Part shown: one piece after another, positions 9,537 to 21,800 of the stretch
How the letters are laid out: each line of letters begins with the position of its first letter
Position numbering within the stretch: position 1 is the stretch's first letter
Assembly (NCBI RefSeq): GCF_011320225.1
Contig: NZ_JAAOEN010000004.1
Coordinates: forward strand, 1 to 64,000
DNA: 64,000 nucleotides
Source of the DNA: Phytoactinopolyspora limicola
GTDB lineage: Bacteria; Actinomycetota; Actinomycetes; Jiangellales; Jiangellaceae
Direction: 5' to 3'
Program-made: the position numbers and the translations under genes
Notes under the pieces: generated by a model
Seen by the model: the letters and a program-made list of their open reading frames with translations, nothing else
The model's database searches: none
What the model was told of the DNA's origin: nothing

Positions 9537-10274
9537 ATGCATTATTACTCAGCAGACTTTGACTTTGTTGATCAGCTAGTCGACTCGTTCTCGGAGCTTG
9601 GCCGAGATATCGGAAACTTTGTCCCACGCCTGGTCACAGCCCTCCTACTACTGCTCATCGGGCACTGGATAGCCAAGCTCATCAGGCGTCTGCTGACGTC
9701 AGTTCTCGAGCGTGTCGGAGCGGGACGGCTGACCGAGGCGGCCGGCCTCGAGCCCATGCTTCAACAAGCCGGAACGTCTGGCGTTCGCCTACTCGGGCAA
9801 ATCGCATACTTCCTGATCTTCCTTATCTTTATCCAAATAGCGGCCGAGGTACTGGGCATAGATCAGCTAACCCAGATGCTCACGGACCTCATCTCGTACC
9901 TACCCCTGGTACTGATCGCACTCCTGGTGCTGTTCGTCGCCGCCGCCATCGCCAATTGGGCCGCTGGTGTCGTCCGGCCATTGGCGGAAAGCCGCAACAT
10001 GGGTTGGGCCGCCACGGCCGTGCGCATCGGCATCCTGGTCATCGGTATCTTGGCCGCCCTGGACACCTTGAGGTTCGCACCGTCGGTGACCGACAAGATC
10101 GAGAACACGCTCCTCCAGTTCCTGCCACTGGCCGTACTCCTGGCTGCCGTGATCGCCTTCGGTGTGGGCGGCATCAAGACGGCACAGCAGTGGTGGGCCA
10201 AGGTGGCCCCCCGGCCACGCAACGGCGGTGGCGAGCCCGAGCCGCCGGACCGTCAGGATTCGCCGTTCCTCTGA
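9537..10274 (+). CDS. MscS-like membrane protein with conserved TM-helix repeats
   Basis: The 245-residue protein carries several membrane helices (about residues 25-45, 75-95, 110-135, 150-170 and 195-215), including FVPRLVTALLLLLIGHWIAK, the conserved TM helix of small-conductance mechanosensitive-channel relatives. The usual soluble beta domain of MscS is missing, so channel activity is uncertain. The start ATG 9537 follows AAGGAG with 10-nt spacing. The upstream 200 bp are unusually AT-rich and should contain the promoter. A strong hairpin terminator follows the gene. Confidence 0.8.
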   Translation: MHYYSADFDFVDQLVDSFSELGRDIGNFVPRLVTALLLLLIGHWIAKLIRRLLTSVLERVGAGRLTEAAGLEPMLQQAGTSGVRLLGQIAYFLIFLIFIQIAAEVLGIDQLTQMLTDLISYLPLVLIALLVLFVAAAIANWAAGVVRPLAESRNMGWAATAVRIGILVIGILAALDTLRFAPSVTDKIENTLLQFLPLAVLLAAVIAFGVGGIKTAQQWWAKVAPRPRNGGGEPEPPDRQDSPFL

Positions 10275-10317
10275 GGTTCATAGTGCTGCCAACACGGACA
10301 GCGTTCTGACCAGCACA

Positions 10318-10355
10318 ACGAGGCGCCCGCACCGACCACGGTGTGGGCGCCTCGT
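10318..10355 (+). terminator. Strong hairpin terminator after the MscS-like gene
   Basis: A 16-bp arm ACGAGGCGCCCGCACC pairs with GGTGTGGGCGCCTCGT around a 6-nt loop. It has no T-tract, as is common in high-GC actinobacteria. It isolates the upstream gene from the ceb operon. Confidence 0.85.
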
Positions 10356-10388
10356 CATGTGGGGACGGAAGCCGCCGAGATAACGGTA

Positions 10389-10402
10389 TGGGAACGCTCC
10401 CA
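10389..10402 (+). promoter_or_regulatory. CebR-type operator O1
   Basis: TGGGAACGCTCCCA differs by one base from TGGGAGCGCTCCCA, the palindrome bound by CebR in Streptomyces. It lies 56 bp upstream of a second site, centre to centre. A TTGATC hexamer (10412-10417) lies between them, which would allow the regulator to cover the promoter from both sides. Confidence 0.85.
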
Positions 10403-10444
10403 AATGATCTCTTGATCTCGCCTTAACTCAGGGGCAACGTGATG

Positions 10445-10458
10445 TGGGAGCGCTCCCG
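10445..10458 (+). promoter_or_regulatory. CebR-type operator O2
   Basis: TGGGAGCGCTCCCG contains the perfect 12-bp palindrome GGGAGCGCTCCC and matches 13 of 14 bases of the CebR operator. It lies 75 bp upstream of the cebE start codon, probably at or just downstream of the transcription start, a repressor position. Confidence 0.9.
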
Positions 10459-10533
10459 GCACGTCGATTCGACGGCGATCGATCGACGGGCCCGGCCGCG
10501 CGGACCCAGCCGCACCCACCCTGGAGGGCCACC

Positions 10534-11886
10534 GTGAGACTCAGCCGACACCGAACCCGTAGCGCCCTGGCCGTCGCGGGCGTGACAGCCCTACTCGTTG
10601 CCGCCTGCGGTGGGGACGACGATTCAAGCGACGCGAGCGGACCCGATACCGAACCGGCCGGTGATACCGACGTCGACGACGCCACCGAGGAAGAACCCGC
10701 GGGCGAGCAGGTCACCCTCGTGCTCCAGACGTTCCAAGACTTCGGATACGACGCCGCCCTCGAGGAGTTCGAGCGCCTCCACCCCAACATCACGGTCGAC
10801 CACCAGCGCATGGGAGAGCTGCGCGACTTCGCTCCCCAGCTGGCCCAATGGCTGGCCGCGGGCAGCGGCGCGGGTGACGTCGTCGGCCTAGAGGAAGGTA
10901 TCCTCCTTGGCTACATCGAGAACCCGGACGCCTTCCACAACCTTCTCGAACTCGGCGCTGACGAACTCGATGGCGTTTATCTCGACTGGAAGTGGGATCG
11001 CGGCATCACCGCCGACGGTCAACTGATCGCGCTAGGCACCGACGTCGGCGGACTCGCCATGTGTTACCGCGCCGATCTGTTCGAGGCAGCAGGTCTCCCG
11101 TCAGACCGGGACGACGTGGCCGCACTCTGGCCGACATGGGACGACTACCTTGCCGCCGGTCAGCAGTTCCGCGACAGCGGCGTAGACGCCTACTGGCTCG
11201 ACGGTGCGGCCGGTATCCCCCAGCCCTACGTCATGCAGAACTCGGACGTCTTCTTCTACAGCCCCGATGGTGAGTTCATCGGCGACACCAACCCCGTCTT
11301 CCGGGAGGCGTGGGACTTCGCGGTTCAGCTACACGAGGAGGACCTCACCGCCGGGCTCACGTTGTGGACCGAAGACTGGACCGCGGCGTTCGAGCGTTCC
11401 GAGTTCGCCACCCGGCCATGTCCGTCGTGGATGACCGGTCTGATCGAGAACTGGTCCGGCCCGGACCACGCCGGGCTGTGGGACATCACGACGATCCCCG
11501 GTGGCGGCGGCAACTGGGGCGGCTCCTACCTGGGTATACCGGCACAGACCGAACATCCGCAGGAGGCCTACGAGTTGGCCAAGTTCCTCACCAGCCCAGA
11601 GGGGCACTTGTTCGCCTTTGACGAGGTCGGCGCCATGCCGTCCAGTGTGGCCGCCCTCGAGGACCCGTCCTTCACCAGCTCGACGAGCGGCTACTTCCGC
11701 GACGCACCTGTCGGTCAGATCATGGCCGAGAGCGTGGCCGGCCTGGAGCCTATCCACCTCGGCGCGCTTCACCAGGAGACCTGGGAGAACATCTTCGAGC
11801 AGGCGCTTAACCGGGTCGACGCCGGACAGCAGAGTTCGGACGACGCGTTCGACCAAGCCGTCAGCGAAGCCCAGGCGCTTCAGTAA
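10534..11886 (+). CDS. cebE: Cello-oligosaccharide ABC transporter, substrate-binding lipoprotein
   Basis: The 450-residue protein begins at GTG 10534, 5 nt after GGAGGG. A lipoprotein signal ends in a lipobox (LLVAAC), then a D/E-rich linker, then a family-1 extracellular sugar-binding fold (VTLVLQTFQDFGYDAALEEF; ALGTDVGGLAMCYRADLF; YLGIPAQTEHPQEAYELAKF). It should capture cellobiose or longer beta-glucosides outside the cell and pass them to the two permeases encoded next. The sugar assignment rests on the CebR-type operators and the linked GH1 beta-glucosidase. No ATPase gene is in the locus, so a shared ATPase such as MsiK is expected elsewhere. Confidence 0.88.
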   Translation: MRLSRHRTRSALAVAGVTALLVAACGGDDDSSDASGPDTEPAGDTDVDDATEEEPAGEQVTLVLQTFQDFGYDAALEEFERLHPNITVDHQRMGELRDFAPQLAQWLAAGSGAGDVVGLEEGILLGYIENPDAFHNLLELGADELDGVYLDWKWDRGITADGQLIALGTDVGGLAMCYRADLFEAAGLPSDRDDVAALWPTWDDYLAAGQQFRDSGVDAYWLDGAAGIPQPYVMQNSDVFFYSPDGEFIGDTNPVFREAWDFAVQLHEEDLTAGLTLWTEDWTAAFERSEFATRPCPSWMTGLIENWSGPDHAGLWDITTIPGGGGNWGGSYLGIPAQTEHPQEAYELAKFLTSPEGHLFAFDEVGAMPSSVAALEDPSFTSSTSGYFRDAPVGQIMAESVAGLEPIHLGALHQETWENIFEQALNRVDAGQQSSDDAFDQAVSEAQALQ

Positions 11887-11898
11887 GCGCGGCCCGTC

Positions 11899-12867
11899 TT
11901 GACGACAACCACGAAGCCTCCCCCGGGCGAGCGCCGGCAGCGCACCCACCGCCGCCGGATCTCGCTGCGGCTCGGCCGGTTCGAGGTGAAGGCCGCGCCC
12001 TACCTGTTCATCTCGCCGTTCTTCATCCTGTTCGGCATCTTCGGTGCGTTCCCGATTATCTTCACCGTCTACGTGTCGATGTTCGATTGGACACTGCTGG
12101 CCGGAAACCAAGGCTTCGTCGGCCTGGACAACTTCAGCCGCCTGCTCGGTGACTCGTTGTTCTGGAACGCGCTGCGCAACACGTTCGCGATGTTCATCAT
12201 CGCGACCGTTCCCCAGTTGCTGCTCGCCTTGATGATCGCGAACCTGCTCAACCGCACGCTGCGGGCTCGCACCATGTTCAGGATGGGGATCCTGGCGCCC
12301 TACACCACGTCGCTGGTCGCCGTCGGTATCGTGTTCGGTTTCATCTTCGCCGAACGGTACGGCTTGGCGACCTACCTACTCGAGATGATCGGGGTCGGCC
12401 AGTTCAACTGGCGCAACGAGCAACTGCCGGCCTGGGCGGCGATCTCCATCATGGTCGACTGGCGCTGGACCGGGTACAACGCGCTGATCTATCTGGCCGC
12501 GATGCAAGCCATCCCGCGGCAGCTCTACGAAGCCGCGGCGATCGACGGCGCCCGCCGATGGCGACAGTTCTGGACCATCACCGTGCCACTCATCAAACCG
12601 ACCATCCTGTTCACGGTCATCCTCTCGACCATCGGCGGGATGCAGTTGTTCACCGAACCCTTGGTGTTCAACTACGGCCGGATCCAGGGCGGCATCGGAC
12701 GGGAGTCCCAGACCGTCGCCATGTACGTCTACGAGCGGACGTTCGGCGGCACGTTCCACGTGGGTTATGGCGCGGCGATCTCGCTGGTGCTGTTCCTGAT
12801 CATCATCCTGGTGGCGCTGGTGAACTTCACCCTGGTGCGCAGGTCCATCCGGACGGCGGAAGGGTAA
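11899..12867 (+). CDS. cebF: Sugar ABC transporter permease (first)
   Basis: The 322-residue MalF-type permease has six predicted membrane helices, beginning with PYLFISPFFILFGIFGAFPI. It has the EAA loop for the ATPase, YEAAAIDGARRWRQFWTITV (about residues 214-233). The only in-frame start near the ribosome-binding region is TTG at 11899, 12 bp after the cebE stop, with no clear ribosome site, so translation may depend on coupling to cebE. It forms the membrane channel together with the next gene. Confidence 0.9.
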   Translation: MTTTTKPPPGERRQRTHRRRISLRLGRFEVKAAPYLFISPFFILFGIFGAFPIIFTVYVSMFDWTLLAGNQGFVGLDNFSRLLGDSLFWNALRNTFAMFIIATVPQLLLALMIANLLNRTLRARTMFRMGILAPYTTSLVAVGIVFGFIFAERYGLATYLLEMIGVGQFNWRNEQLPAWAAISIMVDWRWTGYNALIYLAAMQAIPRQLYEAAAIDGARRWRQFWTITVPLIKPTILFTVILSTIGGMQLFTEPLVFNYGRIQGGIGRESQTVAMYVYERTFGGTFHVGYGAAISLVLFLIIILVALVNFTLVRRSIRTAEG

Positions 12868-12871
12868 TGCG

Positions 12872-13783
12872 TTGAGCACGCTCACATCCGATCCGAAACG
12901 CACGACACACACCCCGCCGCGCCGGCCCACCCGACCTCGCAGAGGTGTCGGCAGCCGCCTCTGGGAGGCCAGCCCGCTCACCTATCTGGCCCTGGTGATC
13001 GCGCTCGTGTTGTCCGTGTTCCCCATCATCTGGGCTTTCCTCATGGCGACGCGGGACAACCGCTCGGCCTACCAGGTGCCACCACCGCTGCTGCCCGGTG
13101 GCGACTTCGCGGACAACGTCTCTCGAGTGTTGGACGCGGAGAACGGCATCTTCCTCAGGGGGCTGGTCAACTCCGCGATCGTCGCCGGGATCATCACGAT
13201 CTCGGTGGTGTTCTTCTCGTCGATGGCCGGCTTCGCCTTCGCAAAGCTGCATTTCCGTGGCCGCACCGGGCTGATGTTGTTCATCATCGCCACCATGATG
13301 GTGCCCACCCAACTCGCCATCGTTCCGCTCTACTTGATCATGATCCGCCTGGACTGGACCGACACCCTGCAAGCGGTCATCGTCCCGTTCCTCGTCAACG
13401 GCTTCGGCGTGTTCCTCATGCGGCAGTACGCGGTCACCGCCATTAGTGACGAGCTGATCGAGGCGGGGCGGGTCGATGGCTGCTCCACCTGGCGGATCTA
13501 CTGGAGTCTCGTACTACCCGCGCTGCGCCCCGCGGCGGCGGTGTTGGGCCTGCTGACGTTCATGCTTCAGTGGAACGAGTTCATCTGGCCATTCGTCGTG
13601 CTCACTCCGAACACCCCGACGGTCCAACTCTCGATCAAGATCATCTCAGCGGCGCATTACACCACTGACTACGCGATGGTCTTCGCCAGCACCGCCCTCG
13701 CGATGCTGCCTCTGCTCGTGGTGTTCGTCGTCTTCGGCAAACAGATCATCAGTGGGATCATGGAAGGGTCGGTCAAGGAATGA
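12872..13783 (+). CDS. cebG: Sugar ABC transporter permease (second)
   Basis: The 303-residue MalG-type permease has an N-terminal helix ([20 protein letters not shown]) and five further helices. Its EAA loop reads [24 protein letters not shown] start at 12872 follows GGAAGGG and sits 4 bp after the cebF stop; an ATG just upstream hits a stop after two codons. The 3' end overlaps bglC by ATGA. Partner of the preceding permease in cello-oligosaccharide uptake. Confidence 0.9.
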   Translation: MSTLTSDPKRTTHTPPRRPTRPRRGVGSRLWEASPLTYLALVIALVLSVFPIIWAFLMATRDNRSAYQVPPPLLPGGDFADNVSRVLDAENGIFLRGLVNSAIVAGIITISVVFFSSMAGFAFAKLHFRGRTGLMLFIIATMMVPTQLAIVPLYLIMIRLDWTDTLQAVIVPFLVNGFGVFLMRQYAVTAISDELIEAGRVDGCSTWRIYWSLVLPALRPAAAVLGLLTFMLQWNEFIWPFVVLTPNTPTVQLSIKIISAAHYTTDYAMVFASTALAMLPLLVVFVVFGKQIISGIMEGSVKE

Positions 13784-15195
13784 CCATCGGTCGCGAGAAA
13801 CCACACCCCGTCAGCACCACAGAGAACCCGTTCCCGGTCGGATTCCGGTGGGGCGCCGCCACGGCCGCGTACCAGATCGAGGGGGCCGTCGACGCCGACG
13901 GTCGAGGGCCATCCATCTGGGACACCTTCAGCCACACCCGAGGCGCCATCGCCGACGGATCCACCGGCGACATCGCCTGCGACCACTACAACCGGTTCCG
14001 CGACGACGTCCGACTAATGGCCGAACTCGGGCTCACCGCCTACCGATTCTCCATCGCCTGGCCACGAGTACAACCCACCGGCCGCGGCGCCCCCAACCCC
14101 GCCGGACTCGACTTCTACCGCCGTCTGGTCGACGAACTCCTGGGCCATGGCATCGAACCATGGCCGACGCTCTACCACTGGGACCTGCCACAACCACTCG
14201 AACACGACGGCGGCTGGCCGGAACGCGACACAGCGCAGCGGTTCGCCGACTACGCCGCCCACGTCCACCACGCCCTCGGCGACCGGGTGGACCGATGGAC
14301 CACACTCAACGAGCCGTGGTGCTCGGCCTTCCTCGGGTATGGCTCGGGAGAACACGCCCCGGGCCGGCGCGATCCGATCGCCGCCGTTCGGTCCGCACAC
14401 CACCTCATGCTCGCCCATGGCCTCGCCTGCCAGGCCATACGCGAAGCCAACCCGAGCGCCGAGGTAGGAACCACGGTCAACCTCTACGCCGTCTCCCCCG
14501 CCACCACCAGCCCCGCCGACGCCGATGCCGCCCGGCGCATCGACGGCCTGGCCAACCGGATCTTCCTCGACCCCCTCCTACGAGGCCGGTACCCGGCCGA
14601 CGTCCTCGACGACATAAGCGTCGCCACCGGTCTCGACCACATCCACCCCGACGACCTGGTCACCATCGCCGCGCCACTCGCCCACCTCGGCGTCAACTAC
14701 TACAGCCGATACGTCGTCGCGCGATCACACCACGATGGTCCGCTGCCGCTCAGCCACGGCGCCTGGCCCGGCGCCGACGACATCCAGTTCGCCGAACCCC
14801 ACGGGCCCACCACCGACATGGGCTGGGCCATCGACCCGGCCGGCTTGACGGAAACCCTCGTCCGCCTCCATCGCGACTATCCTGCCGTTCCCCTCTACGT
14901 CACAGAGAACGGCGCGGCGTTCGACGACATCGTCGGCCCCGACGGGCGAGTCGACGATCCCCAGCGCGCCCGATACATCGAGCAACACCTGGGCGCCTGC
15001 CTCGACGCCATCAGCCACGGCGCTCCAGTACGTGGCTATTTCGTATGGTCCCTCCTCGACAACTTCGAGTGGGCCCACGGCTACAGCCAGCGGTTCGGCC
15101 TCGTCCATGTCGACTACACCACCCAGCGCCGCACACCGAAAACGAGCGCACACTGGTACGCCGACGTCATCAGACGCCACCGACTCAGCCCATAA
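13780..15195 (+). CDS. bglC: GH1 beta-glucosidase
   Basis: This 471-residue cytoplasmic enzyme should hydrolyse imported cellobiose and short beta-glucosides to glucose. Family GH1 marks are complete: [20 protein letters not shown] at the N-terminus, the acid/base Glu178 in TLNEPW, the nucleophile Glu376 in YVTENG, and the C-terminal [16 protein letters not shown]. No signal peptide is seen. The ATG overlaps the cebG stop (ATGA), so it is part of the operon. The same set cebEFG-bglC is known from Streptomyces. Confidence 0.95.
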   Translation: MTIGREKPHPVSTTENPFPVGFRWGAATAAYQIEGAVDADGRGPSIWDTFSHTRGAIADGSTGDIACDHYNRFRDDVRLMAELGLTAYRFSIAWPRVQPTGRGAPNPAGLDFYRRLVDELLGHGIEPWPTLYHWDLPQPLEHDGGWPERDTAQRFADYAAHVHHALGDRVDRWTTLNEPWCSAFLGYGSGEHAPGRRDPIAAVRSAHHLMLAHGLACQAIREANPSAEVGTTVNLYAVSPATTSPADADAARRIDGLANRIFLDPLLRGRYPADVLDDISVATGLDHIHPDDLVTIAAPLAHLGVNYYSRYVVARSHHDGPLPLSHGAWPGADDIQFAEPHGPTTDMGWAIDPAGLTETLVRLHRDYPAVPLYVTENGAAFDDIVGPDGRVDDPQRARYIEQHLGACLDAISHGAPVRGYFVWSLLDNFEWAHGYSQRFGLVHVDYTTQRRTPKTSAHWYADVIRRHRLSP

Positions 15196-15226
15196 TGGGC
15201 GCGTGAGCAGCGCACGCAAGGACCGC

Positions 15227-16252
15227 ATGAGCGACCGCCCCACACTCGACGAGGTGGCCGCCCGCGCCGGTGTAGGCCGCGGCACCGTGTCGCGCGTGAT
15301 CAACGGATCGACACAGGTCAGCGACCAAGCTCGGCAGGCTGTGGAGCAAGCCGTCGCCGAACTCGGATACGTCCCCAACCTCGCCGCGCGGTCACTGGTC
15401 ACCCAGCGCACCGAAGCCGTCGCCCTCGTCGTCTCCGAGTCCGAGGAACGTGTGTTCGGCGAGCCGTTCTTCGCCGGCATCGTCCGCGGCATCAGCTCAG
15501 CGCTCGTCGACACCGGCCTGCAACTGTGGCTGGCCATGGCGCAAACCCCCGCCGAGCGGACCCGCGTGGAGCACCACCTGACCGCGCAACACGTCGACGG
15601 CGTCATGCTCCTGTCTCTGCACGACGCCGACCCACTCCCCCTGCTCGTGGAGCAGCGCGGCCTTCCCCTCGTGCTCGGTGGCCGCCCCGCCCGCCTCACC
15701 CGGCCGGGTGCCGCAGCAGGATGGTTCGTCGACGCCGACAACGAAGGTGGTGCGCGGCAAGCGGTGGACCACCTGTACGCCACCGGGCGACGGCGCATCG
15801 CCACGATCGCGGGCCCACAGGACATGGGTGCCGGCTCAGCGCGCCTCGTCGGCTACCGCGACGCGTGCCAAGCTCATGGGCTACCACCGGAAGCCAGCCT
15901 CGTCGCGTACGGCGACTTCAGCTTCGACGCCGGTGTGGCCGGGATGCGTGAGCTGCTACAGCGGCATCCGGATATCGACGGCGTGTTCGCGGCCGCGGAC
16001 CTGATGGCCGCGGGCGCCCTACGCACACTGCGGGAGGCCGGGCGACGGGTCCCCGACGACGTTGCCGTCGTGGGGTTCGACGACTCCGGTGTAGCCCGCC
16101 AAACCGACCCCACCTTAACCACCGTGCGCCAGCCCACCGAGGAGATGGGCCGCGAGATGGCACGGCTACTGATCTCGCGGATCGCCGGCGCCGACCCCGA
16201 ACAGTCCTTCGCCGTCTTGGACACCACCCTCGTTGTCCGCGAATCGGCCTAG
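15227..16252 (+). CDS. cebR: LacI-family repressor of the cello-oligosaccharide locus
   Basis: The 341-residue regulator has an N-terminal helix-turn-helix (TLDEVAARAGVGRGTVSRVI, residues 5-24) with the LacI hinge (YVPNLAARSLVTQRT), then a periplasmic-binding-protein-like effector domain. ATG 15227 has an AAGGA site 4 nt upstream; a GTG at 15203 would add eight residues and lacks one. It follows bglC on the same strand, whereas in Streptomyces cebR lies upstream of cebE. The two operators before cebE match the CebR box, supporting CebR rather than another LacI protein. Its 3' end overlaps the convergent HNH gene by 87 bp. Confidence 0.85.
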   Translation: MSDRPTLDEVAARAGVGRGTVSRVINGSTQVSDQARQAVEQAVAELGYVPNLAARSLVTQRTEAVALVVSESEERVFGEPFFAGIVRGISSALVDTGLQLWLAMAQTPAERTRVEHHLTAQHVDGVMLLSLHDADPLPLLVEQRGLPLVLGGRPARLTRPGAAAGWFVDADNEGGARQAVDHLYATGRRRIATIAGPQDMGAGSARLVGYRDACQAHGLPPEASLVAYGDFSFDAGVAGMRELLQRHPDIDGVFAAADLMAAGALRTLREAGRRVPDDVAVVGFDDSGVARQTDPTLTTVRQPTEEMGREMARLLISRIAGADPEQSFAVLDTTLVVRESA

Positions 16253-17596
16253 CCGGTTCGGTCGCGGAGTCTCACCCGTCCGGGTGCGGGTGGGGGGGTG
16301 TGAGGTGTAGCGGTGTCCGGTGGGTGTGGTGGTTTCGACGATGTGCCGGTACGGGTCGACGAGGCGGATGGTCCAGCCCGGCATCTGTTTGACGTAATTG
16401 CCGCGGGCGCAGGTTCCGCGCCCGTTGGCCGGGGTGGTGGGCCCGCCGTGGGTGTAGGGATGGATGTGATCGAAGTGCCGGATCGGTGCGTCGCAGTAGG
16501 GGTCGCGGCAGGTGCCGCCGTCGCGGTAGGTCAACAACCGGGCCAGGGTGCCGTCGAAGCGGCGGCGCCGGGGGTCGCAGTCGACCACGACCCCGGTGAC
16601 CGGGTCGGTGAACAACCGCCGCAGGAACACCCGGGCTTGGTGCTCGTCACCGCCTTGGCTGTCACCGCGGTGGTTGTCTCCGCGGTGGTTGTCTGCGCCG
16701 CGGCGGGTGATGTCGCGGGCGGTCTCGGCGGGGATGGGTCCGTACCCGAGTAGCTCCGCCGCCTCGGTGTTGTCTCCGCCGAGCAGCGCGCTGTCGGTCA
16801 TCACCAGCCCGATCTCAGCGGACACCGCGTCAGCGCTGGCTTGTCCGGTGAGCCGCTCCACGAGGGTGTCGGCCATGATCTGATCCCGGGAGCGCCCATC
16901 ACCACCGGCAGCGACGACCGCGTCGGCGTGGCGGCGCAGCGCAGCATAGGCCGCGACGCCTTGTTCACAGGGCAGCAGCGCGGAGAGCACGGTCATGGTG
17001 TCCGGTGCGGGGCGGATGCCGACCCGGCGGTCTTTGCGGGCTCGGGCGGCCCGGGCGACGGCGGCGGCGGGGTCGGCTTCGATGGCGTAACGCCGGGCCA
17101 GGCCTTGAACCCGCCGCGGCCCCACCCCGACCACCTCGCCGGCGAGGCGGGCGTCGACCTGGCGGCGCTGCTCGGGGTCGAGGTGGGAGGTTTCGTTCAC
17201 GATCACCGTGGCAGCGAACTCGGAGATTTCACCCTTGCGGAGCAGGTCGAAGGTGGCCGGGAGGTGGCAGGTCAACGCCTGGGCCCGGCTGAGTTGGCGG
17301 GCCGCGGCCGAGGGTGAGGTTTTCGTGGCCAGCCCGATCTGTTCGGGCACCCCACGGGTGGCGTGGCGCTCAGCGAATCCCATCCCGCGGCGGGCTGCGC
17401 GTTGGGAGGTGGCGAACTGGACCATCACCTCGTACTGGGTCGCCGCGGCGGCGGCTTTGAGCCGTTCCAGCCCGGTGAGCAGGTCGATGCGGGCCGCGTC
17501 ATCAACGACGGTGGTGGGTAGTTCGGCCAGCCGGGACAGCATCGAGGCCAGCTCACCCACCACCGCCGGCTGACCGGCGACCGCATCTTCGTTCAT
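16166..17596 (-). CDS. DUF222 / HNH endonuclease family protein
   Basis: The 476-residue product has the DUF222 domain (about residues 20-260) of the actinobacterial 13E12 family, followed by an HNH nuclease motif at about residues 350-405 (CRDPYCDAPIRHFDHIHPYT, GGPTTPANGRGTCARGNYVK). Such genes are often multicopy and resemble mobile elements; their function is not established. Between the domains is a short HRGD(N/S)-rich repeat. The last 29 residues are read from the strand opposite the end of cebR, so the original stop may have been lost and the tail extended into its neighbour. Palindromic repeats lie immediately upstream (17675-18019). Confidence 0.88.
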   Translation of the reverse strand: MNEDAVAGQPAVVGELASMLSRLAELPTTVVDDAARIDLLTGLERLKAAAAATQYEVMVQFATSQRAARRGMGFAERHATRGVPEQIGLATKTSPSAAARQLSRAQALTCHLPATFDLLRKGEISEFAATVIVNETSHLDPEQRRQVDARLAGEVVGVGPRRVQGLARRYAIEADPAAAVARAARARKDRRVGIRPAPDTMTVLSALLPCEQGVAAYAALRRHADAVVAAGGDGRSRDQIMADTLVERLTGQASADAVSAEIGLVMTDSALLGGDNTEAAELLGYGPIPAETARDITRRGADNHRGDNHRGDSQGGDEHQARVFLRRLFTDPVTGVVVDCDPRRRRFDGTLARLLTYRDGGTCRDPYCDAPIRHFDHIHPYTHGGPTTPANGRGTCARGNYVKQMPGWTIRLVDPYRHIVETTTPTGHRYTSHPPTRTRTGETPRPNRLGRFADNEGGVQDGEGLFGVGAGDPRDQ

Positions 17597-17674
17597 GTGT
17601 TCGATTCTACCGCTCTAACAGGCTCCAACACAACCAGTCACACCAACCAGCCAGCCACCCCACCCACCACACCA

Positions 17675-17753
17675 ACCCCGGTGATCGAAAACGCGATCCA
17701 GTCGCTATAGCGACACAAAACCGGCAACGATCACCGGGCTAGGTGGCAGCGGC
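17675..17753. repeat. Palindromic repeat element, copy 1
   Basis: A 79-bp unit nearly identical to 17941-18019. Its core is a 60-bp element with 10-bp terminal inverted repeats, CCGGTGATCG (17678-17687) and CGATCACCGG (17728-17737), enclosing a perfect 14-bp palindrome GTCGCTATAGCGAC (17701-17714). It could fold as a cruciform or as an RNA hairpin. It sits about 80 bp upstream of the HNH gene start. Confidence 0.95.
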
Positions 17754-17790
17754 CCCATGCCCCGGGACCCACACAAACCCGACCAGCCAA

Positions 17791-17945
17791 CCCAACTCAC
17801 CCCGAGCAACCCCAACTCACCCCGAGCAACCCCAACTCACCCCGAGCAACCCCAACTCACCCCGAAGCCACACCAGCCAACCACCCCAACCCACCACCCC
17901 AACCCACCACCCCAACCCACCACCCCAACCCACCACCCCAACCCC
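17791..17945. repeat. Two adjoining tandem arrays (20-bp and 13-bp units)
   Basis: Four copies of CCCAACTCACCCCGAGCAAC (17791-17870, the last one degenerate) are followed by five copies of CCACCCCAACCCA (17881-17945). The strand is extremely C/A-rich with almost no T or G. Not coding in any convincing frame. Confidence 0.95.
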
Positions 17946-18019
17946 GGTGATCGAAAACATGATCCGGTCGCTATAGCGACACAAAACCGGCAACGATCAC
18001 CGGGGTAGGTGGCAGCGGC
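17941..18019. repeat. Palindromic repeat element, copy 2
   Basis: Second copy of the 79-bp unit, 266 bp from the first, with the same terminal inverted repeats (17944-17953 and 17994-18003) and the same central palindrome GTCGCTATAGCGAC (17967-17980). The few differences from copy 1 fall outside the palindromic arms. Confidence 0.95.
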
Positions 18020-18036
18020 GGGTCGTTGCGCTCGGG

Positions 18037-18078
18037 GATCGACGTGCTCAGGGATCGACGTGCTCAGGGATCGACGTG

Positions 18079-18080
<2 letters not shown>
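18037..18080. repeat. 16-bp tandem repeat at the uvrA 3' end
   Basis: GGGATCGACGTGCTCA occurs three times in a row (the last truncated) and ends exactly at the uvrA stop codon. It may be a slippage product; no terminator hairpin was recognised here. Confidence 0.9.
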
Positions 18081-20943
<2,863 letters not shown>

Positions 20944-21065
20944 CTGCGGCCCGGCTCTCCGATCCAGCACAGTGGTTTAGGCATTCGGTTCGCATGGTAA
21001 AGGTCGGCACTGACAAGGTTGGCTTCCACAGCGCCTCCCCCAGTAGATTCGGACCCGTGCCTTCC

Positions 21066-21800
21066 ATGTCTTCCAAGAACGCCGACAACGACGCCGTGGA
21101 ATCCGCTGGCCCGGTCAGTGCCGCCACCGAACGACTGGTGACGACGGCCAGCGCGTTCGACGCCGAAGCACTGGCCGCACCCAGCTTATGCGCGGGCTGG
21201 ACCCGTGGCCACGTGCTGGCCCACCTAGCGCGCAACGCCGACGCCTTGACCAACCTCCTCACCTGGGCCCGAACAGGTGTGCGAACCCCGATGTACCCGA
21301 GTCGCGAGGAACGCGAGGCCGACATCAACACCGGAGCCGCCGCGTCGCCCGAGGCGCTCCTGACCGATCTTCAGGAGGCATCGGCCCGGTTCACGGCGGC
21401 CGTCACCGACCTGCCCGCCGATCGCTGGCAGCGTGAGGTCGTCACCGGTCCTGCCGCGTCGGGCCGGACCATCCCGGTACGCCGGACCTTGTGGATGCGG
21501 CTGCAGGAGCTCGAAGTGCATCACGTCGACCTCGACGCCGGCTACACCGTCGAACACTGGCCCGACATGTTCGTCGGGCGTGCGCTCACCGAGACCGTAC
21601 GTAGCTTCAGCCAACGTGATGACACCCCCGCCTTCGTACTCGTCACGAACGGTTTCACCACCCGCATCGGCACCGGTGGTCAGGTCACTGTGAGCGGGGA
21701 TTCCCGATCGGTCCTCGCCTGGCTCATGGGCCGGTCCCCCGGCACCGGACTGAGCACCGAGCCGAACCGCCCGCTGCCGGAACTCCCGGCGTGGTTGTGA
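21066..21800 (+). CDS. Maleylpyruvate isomerase-family (DinB-like) mycothiol-dependent enzyme
   Basis: The 244-residue protein begins with the family helix bundle, including LCAGWTRGHVLAHLARNADA (the metal-ligand His region), and has a second conserved patch LQELEVHHVDLDAGY that supplies more His ligands. These features fit mycothiol-dependent maleylpyruvate isomerases and related DinB-fold S-transferases, limited to mycothiol-making actinobacteria. The substrate cannot be deduced. ATG 21066 was chosen; GTG 21057 is an alternative and neither has a strong ribosome site. Its stop overlaps the ATG of the MBL gene (TGATG), so the two are coupled. Confidence 0.85.
   Translation: MSSKNADNDAVESAGPVSAATERLVTTASAFDAEALAAPSLCAGWTRGHVLAHLARNADALTNLLTWARTGVRTPMYPSREEREADINTGAAASPEALLTDLQEASARFTAAVTDLPADRWQREVVTGPAASGRTIPVRRTLWMRLQELEVHHVDLDAGYTVEHWPDMFVGRALTETVRSFSQRDDTPAFVLVTNGFTTRIGTGGQVTVSGDSRSVLAWLMGRSPGTGLSTEPNRPLPELPAWL

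Noticed and set aside
13752-15206. 484-residue plus-strand frame overlapping bglC
   Set aside because: Arg/Pro-rich out-of-frame reading of the GH1 gene, which has complete catalytic motifs.
17791-17945. CRISPR array
   Set aside because: Units are contiguous (20 bp and 13 bp) with no unique spacers, and no cas genes are present.
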